32,820 nucleotides of DNA, taken from the NCBI GenBank assembly GCA_964548275.1, contig CAZJQI010000051.1, positions 1 through 32,820 of the forward strand, given 5' to 3'. The notes under the pieces were generated by a model. The model saw nothing but the letters and a program-made list of their open reading frames with translations, ran no database searches and was not told where the DNA came from. The DNA is from JAUVUV01 sp964548275. Its GTDB lineage: Bacteria > Gemmatimonadota > Glassbacteria > GWA2-58-10. This document shows positions 1 through 8,709 of this stretch, one piece after another. Positions within the stretch are counted from its first letter, which is position 1. Every line of letters starts with the position of its first letter. The position numbers and the translations under genes were made by a program.

Positions 1-163
1 GGCGCGCCGTGTCCCTACGCAAGTGATCGTTTCTTAAACAGTTTCAATTCAACCCAGACATTGTTTCGTTTTCTACAAAAGGAAATCGATGAAATTTCAA
101 CACCCTTCTAGTAAACAACAATTTATAAAATCGGCCGAAGAATTTATGAATAATCCGGGTTAA
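1..163 (-). repeat. Dispersed intergenic repeat R1, copy a (cut by window edge)
   Basis: The reverse complement of this segment is collinear with 15625-15802 along nearly its whole length and with 8212-8338 over the palindrome-proximal part. It ends at base 1 inside the CGCGCC centre of a GTAGGG...CCCTAC palindrome, so the full element continues outside the window. Its far end is an ATTTATGAATAATCCGGG motif at 142-159, also seen at 2111-2128. No reading frame is conserved among copies, so it is probably a non-autonomous or REP-like element. Confidence 0.8.
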
Positions 164-190
164 TAAACTTTTATCCAAGGAGGATGCGGA

Positions 191-1849
191 ATGAGCACGC
201 GAGTATTTTACTCTACAATGGTCTTTTTCACTCTGGTCTGCTGTGCCCCGAAAGGGCCCGGATTCAAAGTATCGGTCACTGCGGTGGATGCGCTCGATCT
301 GCCACGCCCGGTGGAATCTCTGGTCGTGCTTCAGGAGCCGGGTGCAGCCGTAGCTGTGGGCGAGTATGAATCAATCGCCTTTTTGGTCAGCGCAGAGGGC
401 AAGCTTCGCTCTGCGCCGCTCGAACTGAAAGGCCTGCCGGATGGGGTGAGTGTGGAGACTTATCATGTCACGCCCCACCGCCGCAGGCTCAGACGGAACA
501 GGGAAATCATCAGCCCGTATTTCCTCGAGAAAGAAACCTCTGTAACAGTGGATTCAGGCGGCAGCGAGGTTTATTACCTCACGTTCAAGCCGGGTGAACA
601 GGCCGCTGCGGGAAAATACAGGCTCAGGCTCGAGGTGGCCGGCGCAGGCGCCGAGTTCGACCTGACTGTTCGGCCTTTTAAACTAATGGATGATCCCGGC
701 TACTTTTTCGGCGCGTTTTGCGGCGCCCGGGATATCGCTATTACTCCGGCGCACCTGCGCGATCTGTCCGAGCGCGGTTTCGACGCCCTTCAGTTTTTCT
801 GGGGCAGCGTATCAGTGGGGCTGGAGAACGATAACGGGAAATTGAAAATCGATTTCTCGCAAGTTGACCGGTGGATGGAGGATTTCAAAGCAGCAGGACT
901 GAAAGGCCCGGTCGTCTGGTCCATGGGCAACGACGCCCGCAGCCACATGGAAAGCAGGCTGGCCGGTCTGTTCGATCTGCCGCGGGCCAAGCCTAAAACA
1001 GTCGGCGGCAAGACCACGGATTTTGCCGACATCTACAATCCCAGGCTGAACGAGTTGGTCAAGCAGTTGATGCTGGCGATCAAGGAGCGGGCGGAGGCCC
1101 GAAACTGGCCGGAGATAGTCTTTATTATCTACGATGAGCCCACAGAGCGCCTGATGGAAGAACACGAGCACCGCTATAAATTTCTCAAGTCGTTTTGGCC
1201 GGAGCTGCGTATCTACGGGGTCACCATGGACAAGATCGAATGGGCCGAGTCGGTCAGCCACATGGTGGATATCTTTGTGGCCAACGGTGATTTCGCCGAG
1301 ATCAGCGATCTGGCTAAACGCACCGGAAAGCAGTTCTGGCTCTATGGTTCAGCCTCCAGCCGGAATGCCGCCTCCCTGCGCCACAGCTACGCCTGGACAG
1401 CCTGGGCGAATGATGCGCAATCCTCCTGGTTCTGGGCCTATAATTATGGCTCGAATGACCTGTATGATGATTTCGACGGGCGGCTGGCGGAAAGCTCGGC
1501 GAGCATGGTCTGGCCGCCGCGCACTCCCGGCGGCCCGCTCGTTTTTTCAGTCTCCTGGGATGGGATGCGCGAGGCTGCTGATGACATAAAATATCTCAAG
1601 ACCCTGGAGTGGATGCTTCAGCAGAGTTCATCCGCCAGGGCAGGGGAAATAGGCGCACAACTGGCGGAAATCAAAGCCGCAATACCCGAGGGCAGGACTG
1701 TGCGGGTACTCGGCGGGGATGAGCACGACAGAGTCCAGATGCTGGAGAGTCGCAAATATGTCGTGAGCTTGAGAGAGCGTGTTGCCGGCTGGATAGGGGA
1801 ACTTCTGCAAGCCGAAAAAGGTCTCTACAGCCAGATCAGAGTAGAATGA
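191..1849 (+). CDS. Secreted DUF4091/GH123-like putative glycoside hydrolase
   Basis: This 552-residue protein is probably exported and carbohydrate-active. A hydrophobic N-terminus ends in an L-V-C-C sequence near residue 18, an unusual but possible lipobox. The middle resembles a TIM-barrel with a Y-D-E-P motif at Asp315-Glu316. In GH123 and related DUF4091 proteins a neighbouring Asp-Glu pair supports substrate-assisted hydrolysis of N-acetylhexosaminides. The C-terminal SVSWDGMREAADDIKYLK segment resembles the DUF4091 signature. The ATG is set by GGAGG at 179-183, seven bases upstream. It opens a + strand series of exported proteins including a sulfatase, which fits glycan breakdown. The family placement is by pattern recognition only, and activity and substrate are inferred. 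Confidence 0.72.
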   Translation: MSTRVFYSTMVFFTLVCCAPKGPGFKVSVTAVDALDLPRPVESLVVLQEPGAAVAVGEYESIAFLVSAEGKLRSAPLELKGLPDGVSVETYHVTPHRRRLRRNREIISPYFLEKETSVTVDSGGSEVYYLTFKPGEQAAAGKYRLRLEVAGAGAEFDLTVRPFKLMDDPGYFFGAFCGARDIAITPAHLRDLSERGFDALQFFWGSVSVGLENDNGKLKIDFSQVDRWMEDFKAAGLKGPVVWSMGNDARSHMESRLAGLFDLPRAKPKTVGGKTTDFADIYNPRLNELVKQLMLAIKERAEARNWPEIVFIIYDEPTERLMEEHEHRYKFLKSFWPELRIYGVTMDKIEWAESVSHMVDIFVANGDFAEISDLAKRTGKQFWLYGSASSRNAASLRHSYAWTAWANDAQSSWFWAYNYGSNDLYDDFDGRLAESSASMVWPPRTPGGPLVFSVSWDGMREAADDIKYLKTLEWMLQQSSSARAGEIGAQLAEIKAAIPEGRTVRVLGGDEHDRVQMLESRKYVVSLRERVAGWIGELLQAEKGLYSQIRVE

Positions 1850-1998
1850 GAATGTAGCTTACCGGAGAAAAATCAAGCTGTCAGCAGGCTGGCTGAACCT
1901 GGACCGGCAGCAACCAGGCTGGCTTTCTGTTAATTTGTTGATAGCAACAAAAACACGTAACTTTTAGAGTTCTATCCTGAAAGACCAGCCACCGAGGG

Positions 1999-2081
1999 AG
2001 GGGGCGGCGGCTGTGCGACTTGGGTCGCACAGATCGTTGCGCTTGCGCAACGGTGCGCATTTCATGCGCCCGCCGCCCCCC
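1999..2081. other. GC-rich cloverleaf (four-way junction) palindromic element
   Basis: An outer 11-bp stem pairs 2000-2010 with 2070-2080. Inside it are three consecutive hairpins: 2011-2019/2024-2032 (9 bp, TTGG loop), 2035-2041/2046-2052 (7 bp, CTTG loop) and 2055-2060/2064-2069 (6 bp, 3-base loop), separated by only two bases each. All pairs are Watson-Crick. No T-tract follows, so it is not an ordinary terminator. It could act as an RNA fold or as a single-strand DNA/cruciform element; the sequence alone does not decide. It fills much of the 317-base gap between the first two genes, and no gene is visible there. Confidence 0.8.
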
Positions 2082-2110
2082 AGGCCCCGGGGAAACATAA
2101 CATCTTACTA

Positions 2111-2131
2111 ATTTATGAATAATCCGGGCTA
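2111..2131 (+). repeat. Solo terminal motif of the R1/R3-type repeats
   Basis: The ATTTATGAATAATCCGGGCT sequence matches the outer end of R1 copy a (142-160). With one internal change its complement is the outer end of R1 copy c near 15630. A similar AATAATCCGGGCTA lies at 32042-32055 beside R3 copy b. Here it stands alone just upstream of the transglutaminase-like gene, probably as a remnant. Confidence 0.6.
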
Positions 2132-2166
2132 TTTATAGTTCTCACTTTGAAAACCGGGGTTCCCTC

Positions 2167-3807
2167 ATGCGCCGAATTCTGATCATTCCACTTGTCGTTT
2201 CCCTGCTCAGTTGCAGGGGCACCGACCTGCTGAAGCTGCGGATCGAAATGAGCGGCGCAGACCTTTTCAACTCCTTTCGCGCAGAAAACGTGCGCCTGAA
2301 CCCGATAGGCGAGCTCGTGCTTGACTTGCGCAAAGCAAGGGGCGAAGCCCGGGGCCTGGTCGAAACCGACATTATCGATCTGCTCGATTTGCAAAACAAC
2401 TCGATTGCTCCCGGCTCGGGCATTCAGAGCATAGAGCTGACCTGCTGGGCCAGTGCACCGGAAGGCGGGAAAGTTGAGCTTTACACCCGCTGCGGGGACT
2501 CCTTTTTCGATCAGCAGGCCTGGAGTCCCTGGCAGAAAGTCCCCGAACTGCTCGCTACAATCGAAAGGCCGGCGGGAAGGTACATCCAGGCGCGTGTGGA
2601 ACTGATGGCGGATGACCCGGATAACTCGCCGCGCCTTTCCGGCCTGGACCTCTGCGGGATATTCACTCCGGCTGCGGCAGAGGGCCTGGACTCGGTCAGC
2701 GTGGCTCTTTTCGACAACCCCGTCATAGTCCGCTCGCCTATTGAGTTCGCCTGCGAGAGGATGGACCAGCCGGCGGTGCGCGAGTTCGCCCAGCGCAACA
2801 GGCTTGCCGAACTGGTAGCCGAATGCCGGACCGAGATGGACACCCTGGTAAAGGTCCTTCACTGGGTCGCCCGTATCCGCAACACGCGCCACCACAGCTT
2901 TGCCGGCCGGGACTATCCCTGGGATGTCAGGGAGATAGTTTCCTATGACTCAGGGGGTGTACCTTCTATCGAGGGGCACTGCATGTCTTACGCGGTGGTT
3001 TATATCACCGCACTCACCGGCCTGGGTTTCACCGCGCGCCACTGGGCGGACCAGGGGTTCCGTTTCGCTGACCACGAGGTGGTTGAGGCCTGGTCGAACA
3101 GCCTCGGCAAATGGGTTTATTTCGATCCCTCGCTGGATCACTACTATACGGACAGCGCCACCGGCCAGCCTCTTTCGATCCTGGAGCTTCACAGCGTGTT
3201 CGTGGATACGTTTTTCAAAGACGGCGAAACCCTGCGTATGCCCATGAACCGGCAGCGCGAGCGGGTAAGGGCTGTCGGCGGCAGGAACGTGCCGATCGAG
3301 TATGTTTCCGGCGGCTACGCATACGGCAGGCCCAACCCGGACTACGACTGGGGTTGGCTTCACGGCTACCTGGCCTGCGGCTTTATGCGCCTGACCACCC
3401 GCAACGATTTCCACTCGCGCAAAGAACCATGGTTCCCTCATTTCGGCCAGGGAGTGCACGATTTCGACTGCTTCCTTTCCTGGTCAGATCAGAAAACACC
3501 CGTTTCGGATAAGATCACCAGATTCAGCGAGCGGGAGAGGGATTTCTACTGGACGCTGAACCAGGCGCAGATCAAAGCCAGGCGGGCAGGCCCCCGCGTG
3601 CTGGAACTGGAGTTCGGCCAGAGCATGCCTTTTTTCAAGGATTTTCTTGTCTATATTGATGACACCGAACAGGCAATTTCAGGCAGCGGATTTACCTGGA
3701 AACTGCATGAGGGCGAAAATCGCTTGAGCGTGGTGCCCCGCAATGAATGGGGAAGGACTGGAATTCCTGCAAAATTGAATGTGAGTTTACAACAGGCTGA
3801 AAACTGA
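2167..3807 (+). CDS. Transglutaminase-like lipoprotein
   Basis: This is a 546-residue predicted lipoprotein, with a short hydrophobic leader ending in lipobox L-L-S-C at Cys16. The middle holds a transglutaminase/papain-like core with all three expected residues: Cys272 in GHCMSY, His303 in DHEVVEAW and Asp320 in YFDPSLD. Such domains in secreted bacterial proteins act as proteases, amidases or transamidases; which applies here is unknown. Residues 30-170 look beta-rich and may be a binding module. The C-terminal roughly 90 residues also look beta-rich. The start ATG lacks a strong ribosome-binding site but is placed by the lipoprotein leader. It lies between two carbohydrate-active-type genes, so it may act on glycoprotein or peptide-linked glycan substrates. 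Confidence 0.75.
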   Translation: MRRILIIPLVVSLLSCRGTDLLKLRIEMSGADLFNSFRAENVRLNPIGELVLDLRKARGEARGLVETDIIDLLDLQNNSIAPGSGIQSIELTCWASAPEGGKVELYTRCGDSFFDQQAWSPWQKVPELLATIERPAGRYIQARVELMADDPDNSPRLSGLDLCGIFTPAAAEGLDSVSVALFDNPVIVRSPIEFACERMDQPAVREFAQRNRLAELVAECRTEMDTLVKVLHWVARIRNTRHHSFAGRDYPWDVREIVSYDSGGVPSIEGHCMSYAVVYITALTGLGFTARHWADQGFRFADHEVVEAWSNSLGKWVYFDPSLDHYYTDSATGQPLSILELHSVFVDTFFKDGETLRMPMNRQRERVRAVGGRNVPIEYVSGGYAYGRPNPDYDWGWLHGYLACGFMRLTTRNDFHSRKEPWFPHFGQGVHDFDCFLSWSDQKTPVSDKITRFSERERDFYWTLNQAQIKARRAGPRVLELEFGQSMPFFKDFLVYIDDTEQAISGSGFTWKLHEGENRLSVVPRNEWGRTGIPAKLNVSLQQAEN

Positions 3808-3996
3808 ATCGCGCTCTTTTGCTCCGGAAAGCAGGGACCTGTATTCCCGCTGTTTGATTCACGTCTCACACGGTTGAATGTCATACAGGAAACAGTTCGG
3901 ATGGAGCCGGAGTTGTGTGCGGATTTTGTGCAAACGTGTTTTGAATAGATACCGGAAGAAACTTGGAATGTTATTTTAACTCTCAGGAGGTAAGAG

Positions 3997-5409
3997 ATGA
4001 AAGATATGTCTCGCCGGGAATTCACCCGGCTGGGGGGCGCCCTTGCCTTGGGAGCGCTGGCCTCGTGCAACAAAGGGGAGACGGTTTTGAAAAAAGGCTC
4101 TCCGAACGTGATCTTTTTCATGACCGACGACCAGCGCTGGGACGGCCTGAGCCGCGCCGGCAATCCCTATTTCAACACCCCGAACATGGACAGGATCGCC
4201 AACGAGGGGGCCTATTTCACCAACGCCTTTGTCACCAACTCGCTCTGCGGTCCCTCCCGGGCTACCTGTCTCACCGGCAAGTATTCGCATAATACAGGGG
4301 TGAGAGTCAACGAGGGGACTTTTCCCACAGACCAGAAAACGATCCTCGAAAGGGCGAGAGAGCACGGGTACCTGAGCGCGTTCGTGGGCAAGTGGCACAA
4401 CAAGAACTGGGGCCGCGAGCGCGAGCTGGACTATTATTTCGGTTTCCGGGGCCAGGGCCGTTATCACGATCCGGTGATCCAGGAGAACCACAGCCCCGAG
4501 CAGACCTACTCCGGCTGGGTCGAGGATATTCTTGCCGACAAATCTATCGACTTTATCAGGCGCGCTCACCTGGAGGCCAAGCCGTTCATGCTCTGCCACT
4601 GGTTCAAGACACCGCACCAGGGCTGTATCCCTGCCGAGAGGCACAAGGACCTTTACAGTGATATCGAGTTTCCCAAGCCGAAAACTTTCAATACTGACTA
4701 TGAGGGCAAGCCAAAGGCGGTGCGTGAAGCCGACATGAAAATCGGGGGGCAGGGGGAGACCTCCTACGTGCAGGACTGGAACAAGTTCATCCGCGACTAC
4801 TACCGTGTGCTCACCGGGGTGGACGAAAACGTGGGCCGGATACTCGACCTTTTAGATGAACTGGGATTGGCCGAAAATACCCTGGTCATTTTTACCTCGG
4901 ATAACGGCTATTTTCTCGGTGAGCACGGGTTTTTCGACAAGAGGCTGATGTACGAGCCCAGCCTTCGTATCCCGCTGGTGATCCGCTACCCGAAAGCGAT
5001 CAAACCCGGTACGGTGATAGACGAGTTCGCCCTGAATGTGGATTTCGCCCCCACTATCCTGGATTGCGCCGGAATTCCGATCCCGAAAGATGTGGACGGC
5101 AGGAGCCTGAAGCCGCTGCTCGAAGGCCGGGAAGTCGAATGGCGCAAGGATTTCCTCTACGAGTACTACGCCTACCCGGACTGGCACTATGTGAAGCCGA
5201 ACAAGGGAATCCGCACCAGGAAATGGAAATACATCCACTATTACGATTTCCCGAGGCACGAATACGAACTGTACGATCTGGAAAACGACCCGCATGAGGA
5301 GCACAACCTGATCCACGATCCGGTCTATAAGCCGGTTGTGGAGAAACTGCGCAAGCGCCTGGTCGAGTTGCGTATAGAGAGCGGCGATCCGGATCTCAAG
5401 TTCGAGTGA
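3997..5409 (+). CDS. Tat-exported sulfatase lipoprotein (arylsulfatase family S1)
   Basis: This 470-residue type I sulfatase should hydrolyse sulfate esters or sulfamates. The catalytic motif C-G-P-S-R begins at Cys84, the residue converted to formylglycine in this family. Metal-binding residues are visible in MTDDQ (Asp44-Asp45) and SDNG (Asp302-Asn303), with a conserved GEHG around His310. The C-terminal 'YELYDLENDPHEEHNL' block is typical of S1 sulfatases. The N-terminus carries a twin-arginine motif (SRREFTRLGG) followed by lipobox L-A-S-C at Cys24, so it is a probable Tat lipoprotein. AGGAGGT six bases upstream fixes the ATG. No formylglycine-generating or anaerobic sulfatase-maturing enzyme lies in the window, so that must be supplied elsewhere. 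Substrate is not resolvable; a polysaccharide sulfate is likely from the neighbours. Confidence 0.93.
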   Translation: MKDMSRREFTRLGGALALGALASCNKGETVLKKGSPNVIFFMTDDQRWDGLSRAGNPYFNTPNMDRIANEGAYFTNAFVTNSLCGPSRATCLTGKYSHNTGVRVNEGTFPTDQKTILERAREHGYLSAFVGKWHNKNWGRERELDYYFGFRGQGRYHDPVIQENHSPEQTYSGWVEDILADKSIDFIRRAHLEAKPFMLCHWFKTPHQGCIPAERHKDLYSDIEFPKPKTFNTDYEGKPKAVREADMKIGGQGETSYVQDWNKFIRDYYRVLTGVDENVGRILDLLDELGLAENTLVIFTSDNGYFLGEHGFFDKRLMYEPSLRIPLVIRYPKAIKPGTVIDEFALNVDFAPTILDCAGIPIPKDVDGRSLKPLLEGREVEWRKDFLYEYYAYPDWHYVKPNKGIRTRKWKYIHYYDFPRHEYELYDLENDPHEEHNLIHDPVYKPVVEKLRKRLVELRIESGDPDLKFE

Positions 5410-5457
5410 GCGGTCGGTTGGGATTCAGATTCTCGATAATTCGGAATTACTCTTTTT

Positions 5458-5602
5458 TGCTCCTAAAATAATGTACCAAAGGTGCGTTATTCCACGGTTT
5501 CGGTAAAAACCACCCGTAGGGGCGCGCGGCCGCGTGCCTCTACAGAAAAAAACATTTTCATTATTTTCGGGTGAGCCAGCAGCTCATAACGACTAAGCCG
5601 GT
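5458..5602 (+). repeat. Dispersed intergenic repeat R3, copy a
   Basis: This segment matches the reverse complement of 32047-32186 over about 140 bases, including TGCTCC-AAAATAATG, CCAAAGGTGCGTTATTCCA and GGTTTCGGTAAAAACCAC. Its centre is a 28-base GTAG...CTAC palindrome (5516-5543) that pairs throughout with two G-T wobbles. The arm sequence differs from copy b although both fold. It sits between the sulfatase stop and the kelch gene's ribosome-binding site. Confidence 0.85.
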
Positions 5603-5623
5603 CTTTAACCCTGGAGGGAAATT

Positions 5624-8098
5624 ATGCGTTGCAGAACTGCGTTGATTTTCGCTTTGTCTATCCTCGTAATGGCATCCTGCCGTGAATCCAGGGTTTCGCT
5701 TGATGTGGCGCCCAACATCTGGACATTGATTGTCCAGGATGAACAGGGCGCGCGGCGGAACAGCTCTTTCCGCTATGTGGATGACCAGGGTTATTTCCTT
5801 CTCTGGGGATTCATGGGCTTTGTAACTGAATATTACGGCAATCCGGAAGTCCCCTACGAGGATAACAACGAGTACGATATCGTGGTTTTCGATCCCCGCC
5901 TCGGCCGCTGGGTGAGCCAGTTCCCGTTTGAAAAGGAGGAGGAATACAGCCTCGAGCTGCCGCCGATGCACCTTTGCGGGTATTACCAGGGGATTACCAC
6001 CGGCAGCCGAAGGCCGCAGTTGAAGGTGCGCCAGGGGGTCCTGCGCCCGGACCTGAACATGGTTTTCGACCAGCTCGCTTATGACAGCAAGCGCTCCAGG
6101 ATGGTCTACTTTACAGGAGGCAGGACATTCGCCTACGAGGTGAAAAAACGCGCCTGGTCTGATATTGGCCATGGGGCGAGCCCACCGCCTGTTATGGGAG
6201 GCTCGCTCTGCTACGACCAGTTCAACGACCAGATAGTCCTTGCCGGAGGAGGACACGTGGCTGAGGCTGCCGCAGACGGCAGGCTGGTGGGCTATACCGG
6301 AACCTGGCTCTATGACTGCAAAGCTGGCGAATGGAGCACACTGGAAAGCCCAAGCCAGCCCCCGCCGCGAATGTGCACCCGTCTGGTCTGCGATACGAAA
6401 AACGAAGTTCTGGTAGTTTTCGGCGGTGACGGACAGCGCGAATACCTGGCGGACACCTGGATTTACGACACCCGCACCCGCCAGTGGCGGGAGTCCAAAT
6501 CGCCAGGGGGGCCGCCGCCCCGCGCCGGGCATTTCACGGTTTACGACCCGGAAACCGGTTGGGTGATTATCGGCGGGGGATATAATCGACGGGCTTTGAC
6601 TGACATGTGGGCCTACGATGCCAGCCGGGATCTCTGGCTTAAGCTCAAGGGAGAAGTGCCTGCGGGCTGGTATGTCACCGCGGATATCGTGCCGGACGAA
6701 AGCCTGATCGTGCTCACCACCTCGAACAAGCGCGAGGGTGACACCATGGACTGCAACGAGATCTATCCGGTGCGCACTACATACGCTTTCAAAATCCGGC
6801 AGGAAGGCCTGGTGGAGGAAACCGTGCTGCCTGAGGCGCAGGAAAACATGCTCAAACGCTCGATTGACGAGGCCACCTCCGGCACATTGCCTGACCCTGC
6901 TCGCCGCCGGGCCCAGCTCGACCGGCTGAAAAACATGCCGGTCAACCAGTGGATATTGCTTTCTGATCCCGGCCGGGTCGCTCCTTTGCGCACCTGGGGC
7001 TCCTGCTCTTTCGACACGGATAAGGGCAGGATCATCTGCTGGGGTGGCGGCCACTGCGGCTATGGCGGAAACGATTACGATTTCTATGACGTGGAGCAGA
7101 ACACCTGGATAACATCTCCCCTGATTGCCGAATATCCTGAGCGAGCCTGGGATAAGGGTGTCAACCCGTCAGGGGTCTCTTTCAGCGGGGCGCCCTGGAT
7201 ACGCCACGGCAGGAAAGTTTACGCCTACGATCCGGTGAGTAAGAAAATAATCAATATGAAAAAAATCGTTCTCACAGCAGGCTACGAGCCTGAAATTCTG
7301 CGCGATTGCGAGCCCCGGAATCCGGATTTCGGCGAGGGAGAAAATTTTACAATGTCCAGCTACAGCAAATGGGTGACCTGGGCATTTGACCCGAATCGGG
7401 AAAGCTGGGAAATTGTCTGCTCCGGCCTTCTCGGGCTTGATCTGACAGTCACCACACCCCGGGGAGTGATGGCTGTGGACCACAACTGGGGGGCGGTCAA
7501 CCGGAAGAACCGAAGCGATGAGGTGACATTCGAAGGCCAAAAGATGATCGATAACTCGGTTTACCTGCTGGATACCGCTGGACGCAGTTGGAAAAAGCTG
7601 ACCACTGGCGGTCCCTGGCCTCAGAACCTATACGAGATGACCGCGCTGGCTTACGACTCCAGGCGCAACCAGCTTATCCTTCACGGAGGAGGGCCTGAAC
7701 GGGACGAGCTCTGGAGGTTTAAATTTTCAACCGGTCGCTGGACGAAGGTCAATCCTCGTTTTGCCCAGGGCCTTGAAAAGAAACCCCCGGTGTGCAGGCG
7801 CGAGGGCATGTATATCCCGGGCGAGGACGTGTTCTTTACCTGCGGTTATCCTGCGGGAGCCTCTGATGATCCCGGCGTATGGGTTTACCGGCCCGGTGAA
7901 AACAGGTGGTACAGGGTAAATATCCCGCCGCCGGAGGGCATGCAGGCCTGGAGTGTTACCCAGCAGAACCGCTCTATGGCCTACGACCCGAAACACAACC
8001 TGGTGCTGATGGTTCTGGGCCAACGGGCCGGAGACCTGGTAGAGGCCGTGGTTTACGCCCTGCGCTACGACCACAGCCGGGCGAAATTTGCCAGATAA
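5624..8098 (+). CDS. Large kelch-repeat lipoprotein
   Basis: This 824-residue protein has a short leader and lipobox M-A-S-C at Cys19, so it is probably membrane-anchored outside the cytoplasm. At least six kelch-type blades are visible, each with a 'YD...hydrophobic..GG' strand followed by 'W.YD...W': for example VYFTGG, IVLAGGG, LVVFGGDG, WVIIGGG, IICWGGG and LILHGGG. They appear to form two groups, N-terminal (residues about 80-350) and C-terminal (about 460-820), which may be two propellers. Kelch propellers bind proteins or glycans and, in galactose oxidase-like families, can be catalytic; I see no sure copper-binding set here. GGAGGG shortly upstream supports the ATG. A binding or oxidase role in the neighbouring glycan locus is inferred. 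Confidence 0.82.
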   Translation: MRCRTALIFALSILVMASCRESRVSLDVAPNIWTLIVQDEQGARRNSSFRYVDDQGYFLLWGFMGFVTEYYGNPEVPYEDNNEYDIVVFDPRLGRWVSQFPFEKEEEYSLELPPMHLCGYYQGITTGSRRPQLKVRQGVLRPDLNMVFDQLAYDSKRSRMVYFTGGRTFAYEVKKRAWSDIGHGASPPPVMGGSLCYDQFNDQIVLAGGGHVAEAAADGRLVGYTGTWLYDCKAGEWSTLESPSQPPPRMCTRLVCDTKNEVLVVFGGDGQREYLADTWIYDTRTRQWRESKSPGGPPPRAGHFTVYDPETGWVIIGGGYNRRALTDMWAYDASRDLWLKLKGEVPAGWYVTADIVPDESLIVLTTSNKREGDTMDCNEIYPVRTTYAFKIRQEGLVEETVLPEAQENMLKRSIDEATSGTLPDPARRRAQLDRLKNMPVNQWILLSDPGRVAPLRTWGSCSFDTDKGRIICWGGGHCGYGGNDYDFYDVEQNTWITSPLIAEYPERAWDKGVNPSGVSFSGAPWIRHGRKVYAYDPVSKKIINMKKIVLTAGYEPEILRDCEPRNPDFGEGENFTMSSYSKWVTWAFDPNRESWEIVCSGLLGLDLTVTTPRGVMAVDHNWGAVNRKNRSDEVTFEGQKMIDNSVYLLDTAGRSWKKLTTGGPWPQNLYEMTALAYDSRRNQLILHGGGPERDELWRFKFSTGRWTKVNPRFAQGLEKKPPVCRREGMYIPGEDVFFTCGYPAGASDDPGVWVYRPGENRWYRVNIPPPEGMQAWSVTQQNRSMAYDPKHNLVLMVLGQRAGDLVEAVVYALRYDHSRAKFAR

Positions 8099-8111
8099 GC
8101 AGTGGCAATAT

Positions 8112-8211
8112 TGTCCTGTAGAAATGGTTTATGAATTATGAGTTGGTCTTAATTGAGGTAGTTCCAAAGATGTAATGCAAAAGGGATTGATGGAAGGAAT
8201 ATGTTTATATT
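8112..8211 (+). repeat. Dispersed repeat R2, copy a
   Basis: The segment is about 75-80% similar by eye to 21669-21771. The most conserved parts are ATGGTTTATGAATTA and GTAATGCAAAAGGGATTGAT followed by GGAATATGTTTAT. It begins 14 bases after the kelch gene and runs straight into R1 copy b, so R1 and R2 may be parts of one composite element. Confidence 0.75.
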
Positions 8212-8338
8212 CTTAGAATGATGTTGAAATTTGATCGATTTTCTTTTGTAGAAAAACGAAACAATGTCCGGGTTGAATTGAAACTGTTTAAGAAACGATC
8301 ACTTGCGTAAGGGCACGGCGCGCCGTGCCCCTACGGCG
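8212..8338 (+). repeat. Dispersed repeat R1, copy b
   Basis: From ATGTTGAAATTTGATCGATT onward this copy matches 15684-15802 closely and the complement of 1-110. It ends in a perfect 20-base palindrome (8311-8330, GGGCACGGCG/CGCCGTGCCC) and the shared CTACGGCGTCC. It lacks the outer ATTTATGAATAATCCGGG end found in copies a and c; R2 sequence takes that place. Confidence 0.85.
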
Positions 8339-8709
8339 TCCACTTGATTGCCCTCTTTGATCCATGTTAAGACTTCGAGATATTGAAATATCTTTCATTC
8401 AAGCAAGACACACCCCTGTCTCCCCTCTTAATAGAGGGGATTTTTCTCCAAATCCCCTTCCCAGCACTGTATGAACGGTGGCTGGGGATGGCAAAATCCC
8501 CTCTCGAGAGGGGTGCCTGCCGCAGGCAGGCGGGGTGTGTCCCCTCTACCAAGAGGGGTGGCCGCTAAGCGGACGGGGTGTGTAAGTAAATCTGCAATTG
8601 CGGGAAATCTCACCAGCCGGGTATCTGCAAAATCCCTGTTGATTCCGTATTACTTGCCTGGGCACTGATATTACATTTCGTAAACGACATTACCGCCCAC
8701 AATTGTCGT
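8339..8709 (+). repeat. 371-bp duplicated segment R4, copy a
   Basis: By eye this is identical, base for base, to 10541-10911. It covers the 3' flank of the first amidohydrolase gene plus its last 13 codons. Inside are short palindromes of the form CCCCTCTTAATAGAGGGG, CCCCTCTCGAGAGGGG, GCCTGCCGCAGGCAGGC and CCCCTCTACCAAGAGGGG, a mosaic typical of REP/BIME-like intergenic elements. Short open frames inside it are repeated only because the DNA is repeated. Confidence 0.92.

Noticed and set aside
2113..2895. Antisense open frame over the transglutaminase-like gene
   Set aside because: No family signal, and the opposite strand carries a complete catalytic triad.
5561..7054. Long open frame antisense to the kelch gene (497 codons)
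   Set aside because: The kelch protein on the + strand has a leader, ribosome-binding site and repeat motifs; the antisense frame has none and is a by-product of GC-rich codon use.
8367..8668. Several 60-65 codon frames repeated at 10569-10870
   Set aside because: They lie in the duplicated palindromic R4 segment and overlap each other on both strands; repetition comes from the DNA, not from protein conservation.
8339..8709. Insertion sequence with a transposase
   Set aside because: No transposase frame or terminal inverted repeats around the pair; better explained as palindromic repeat DNA homogenised between paralogues.
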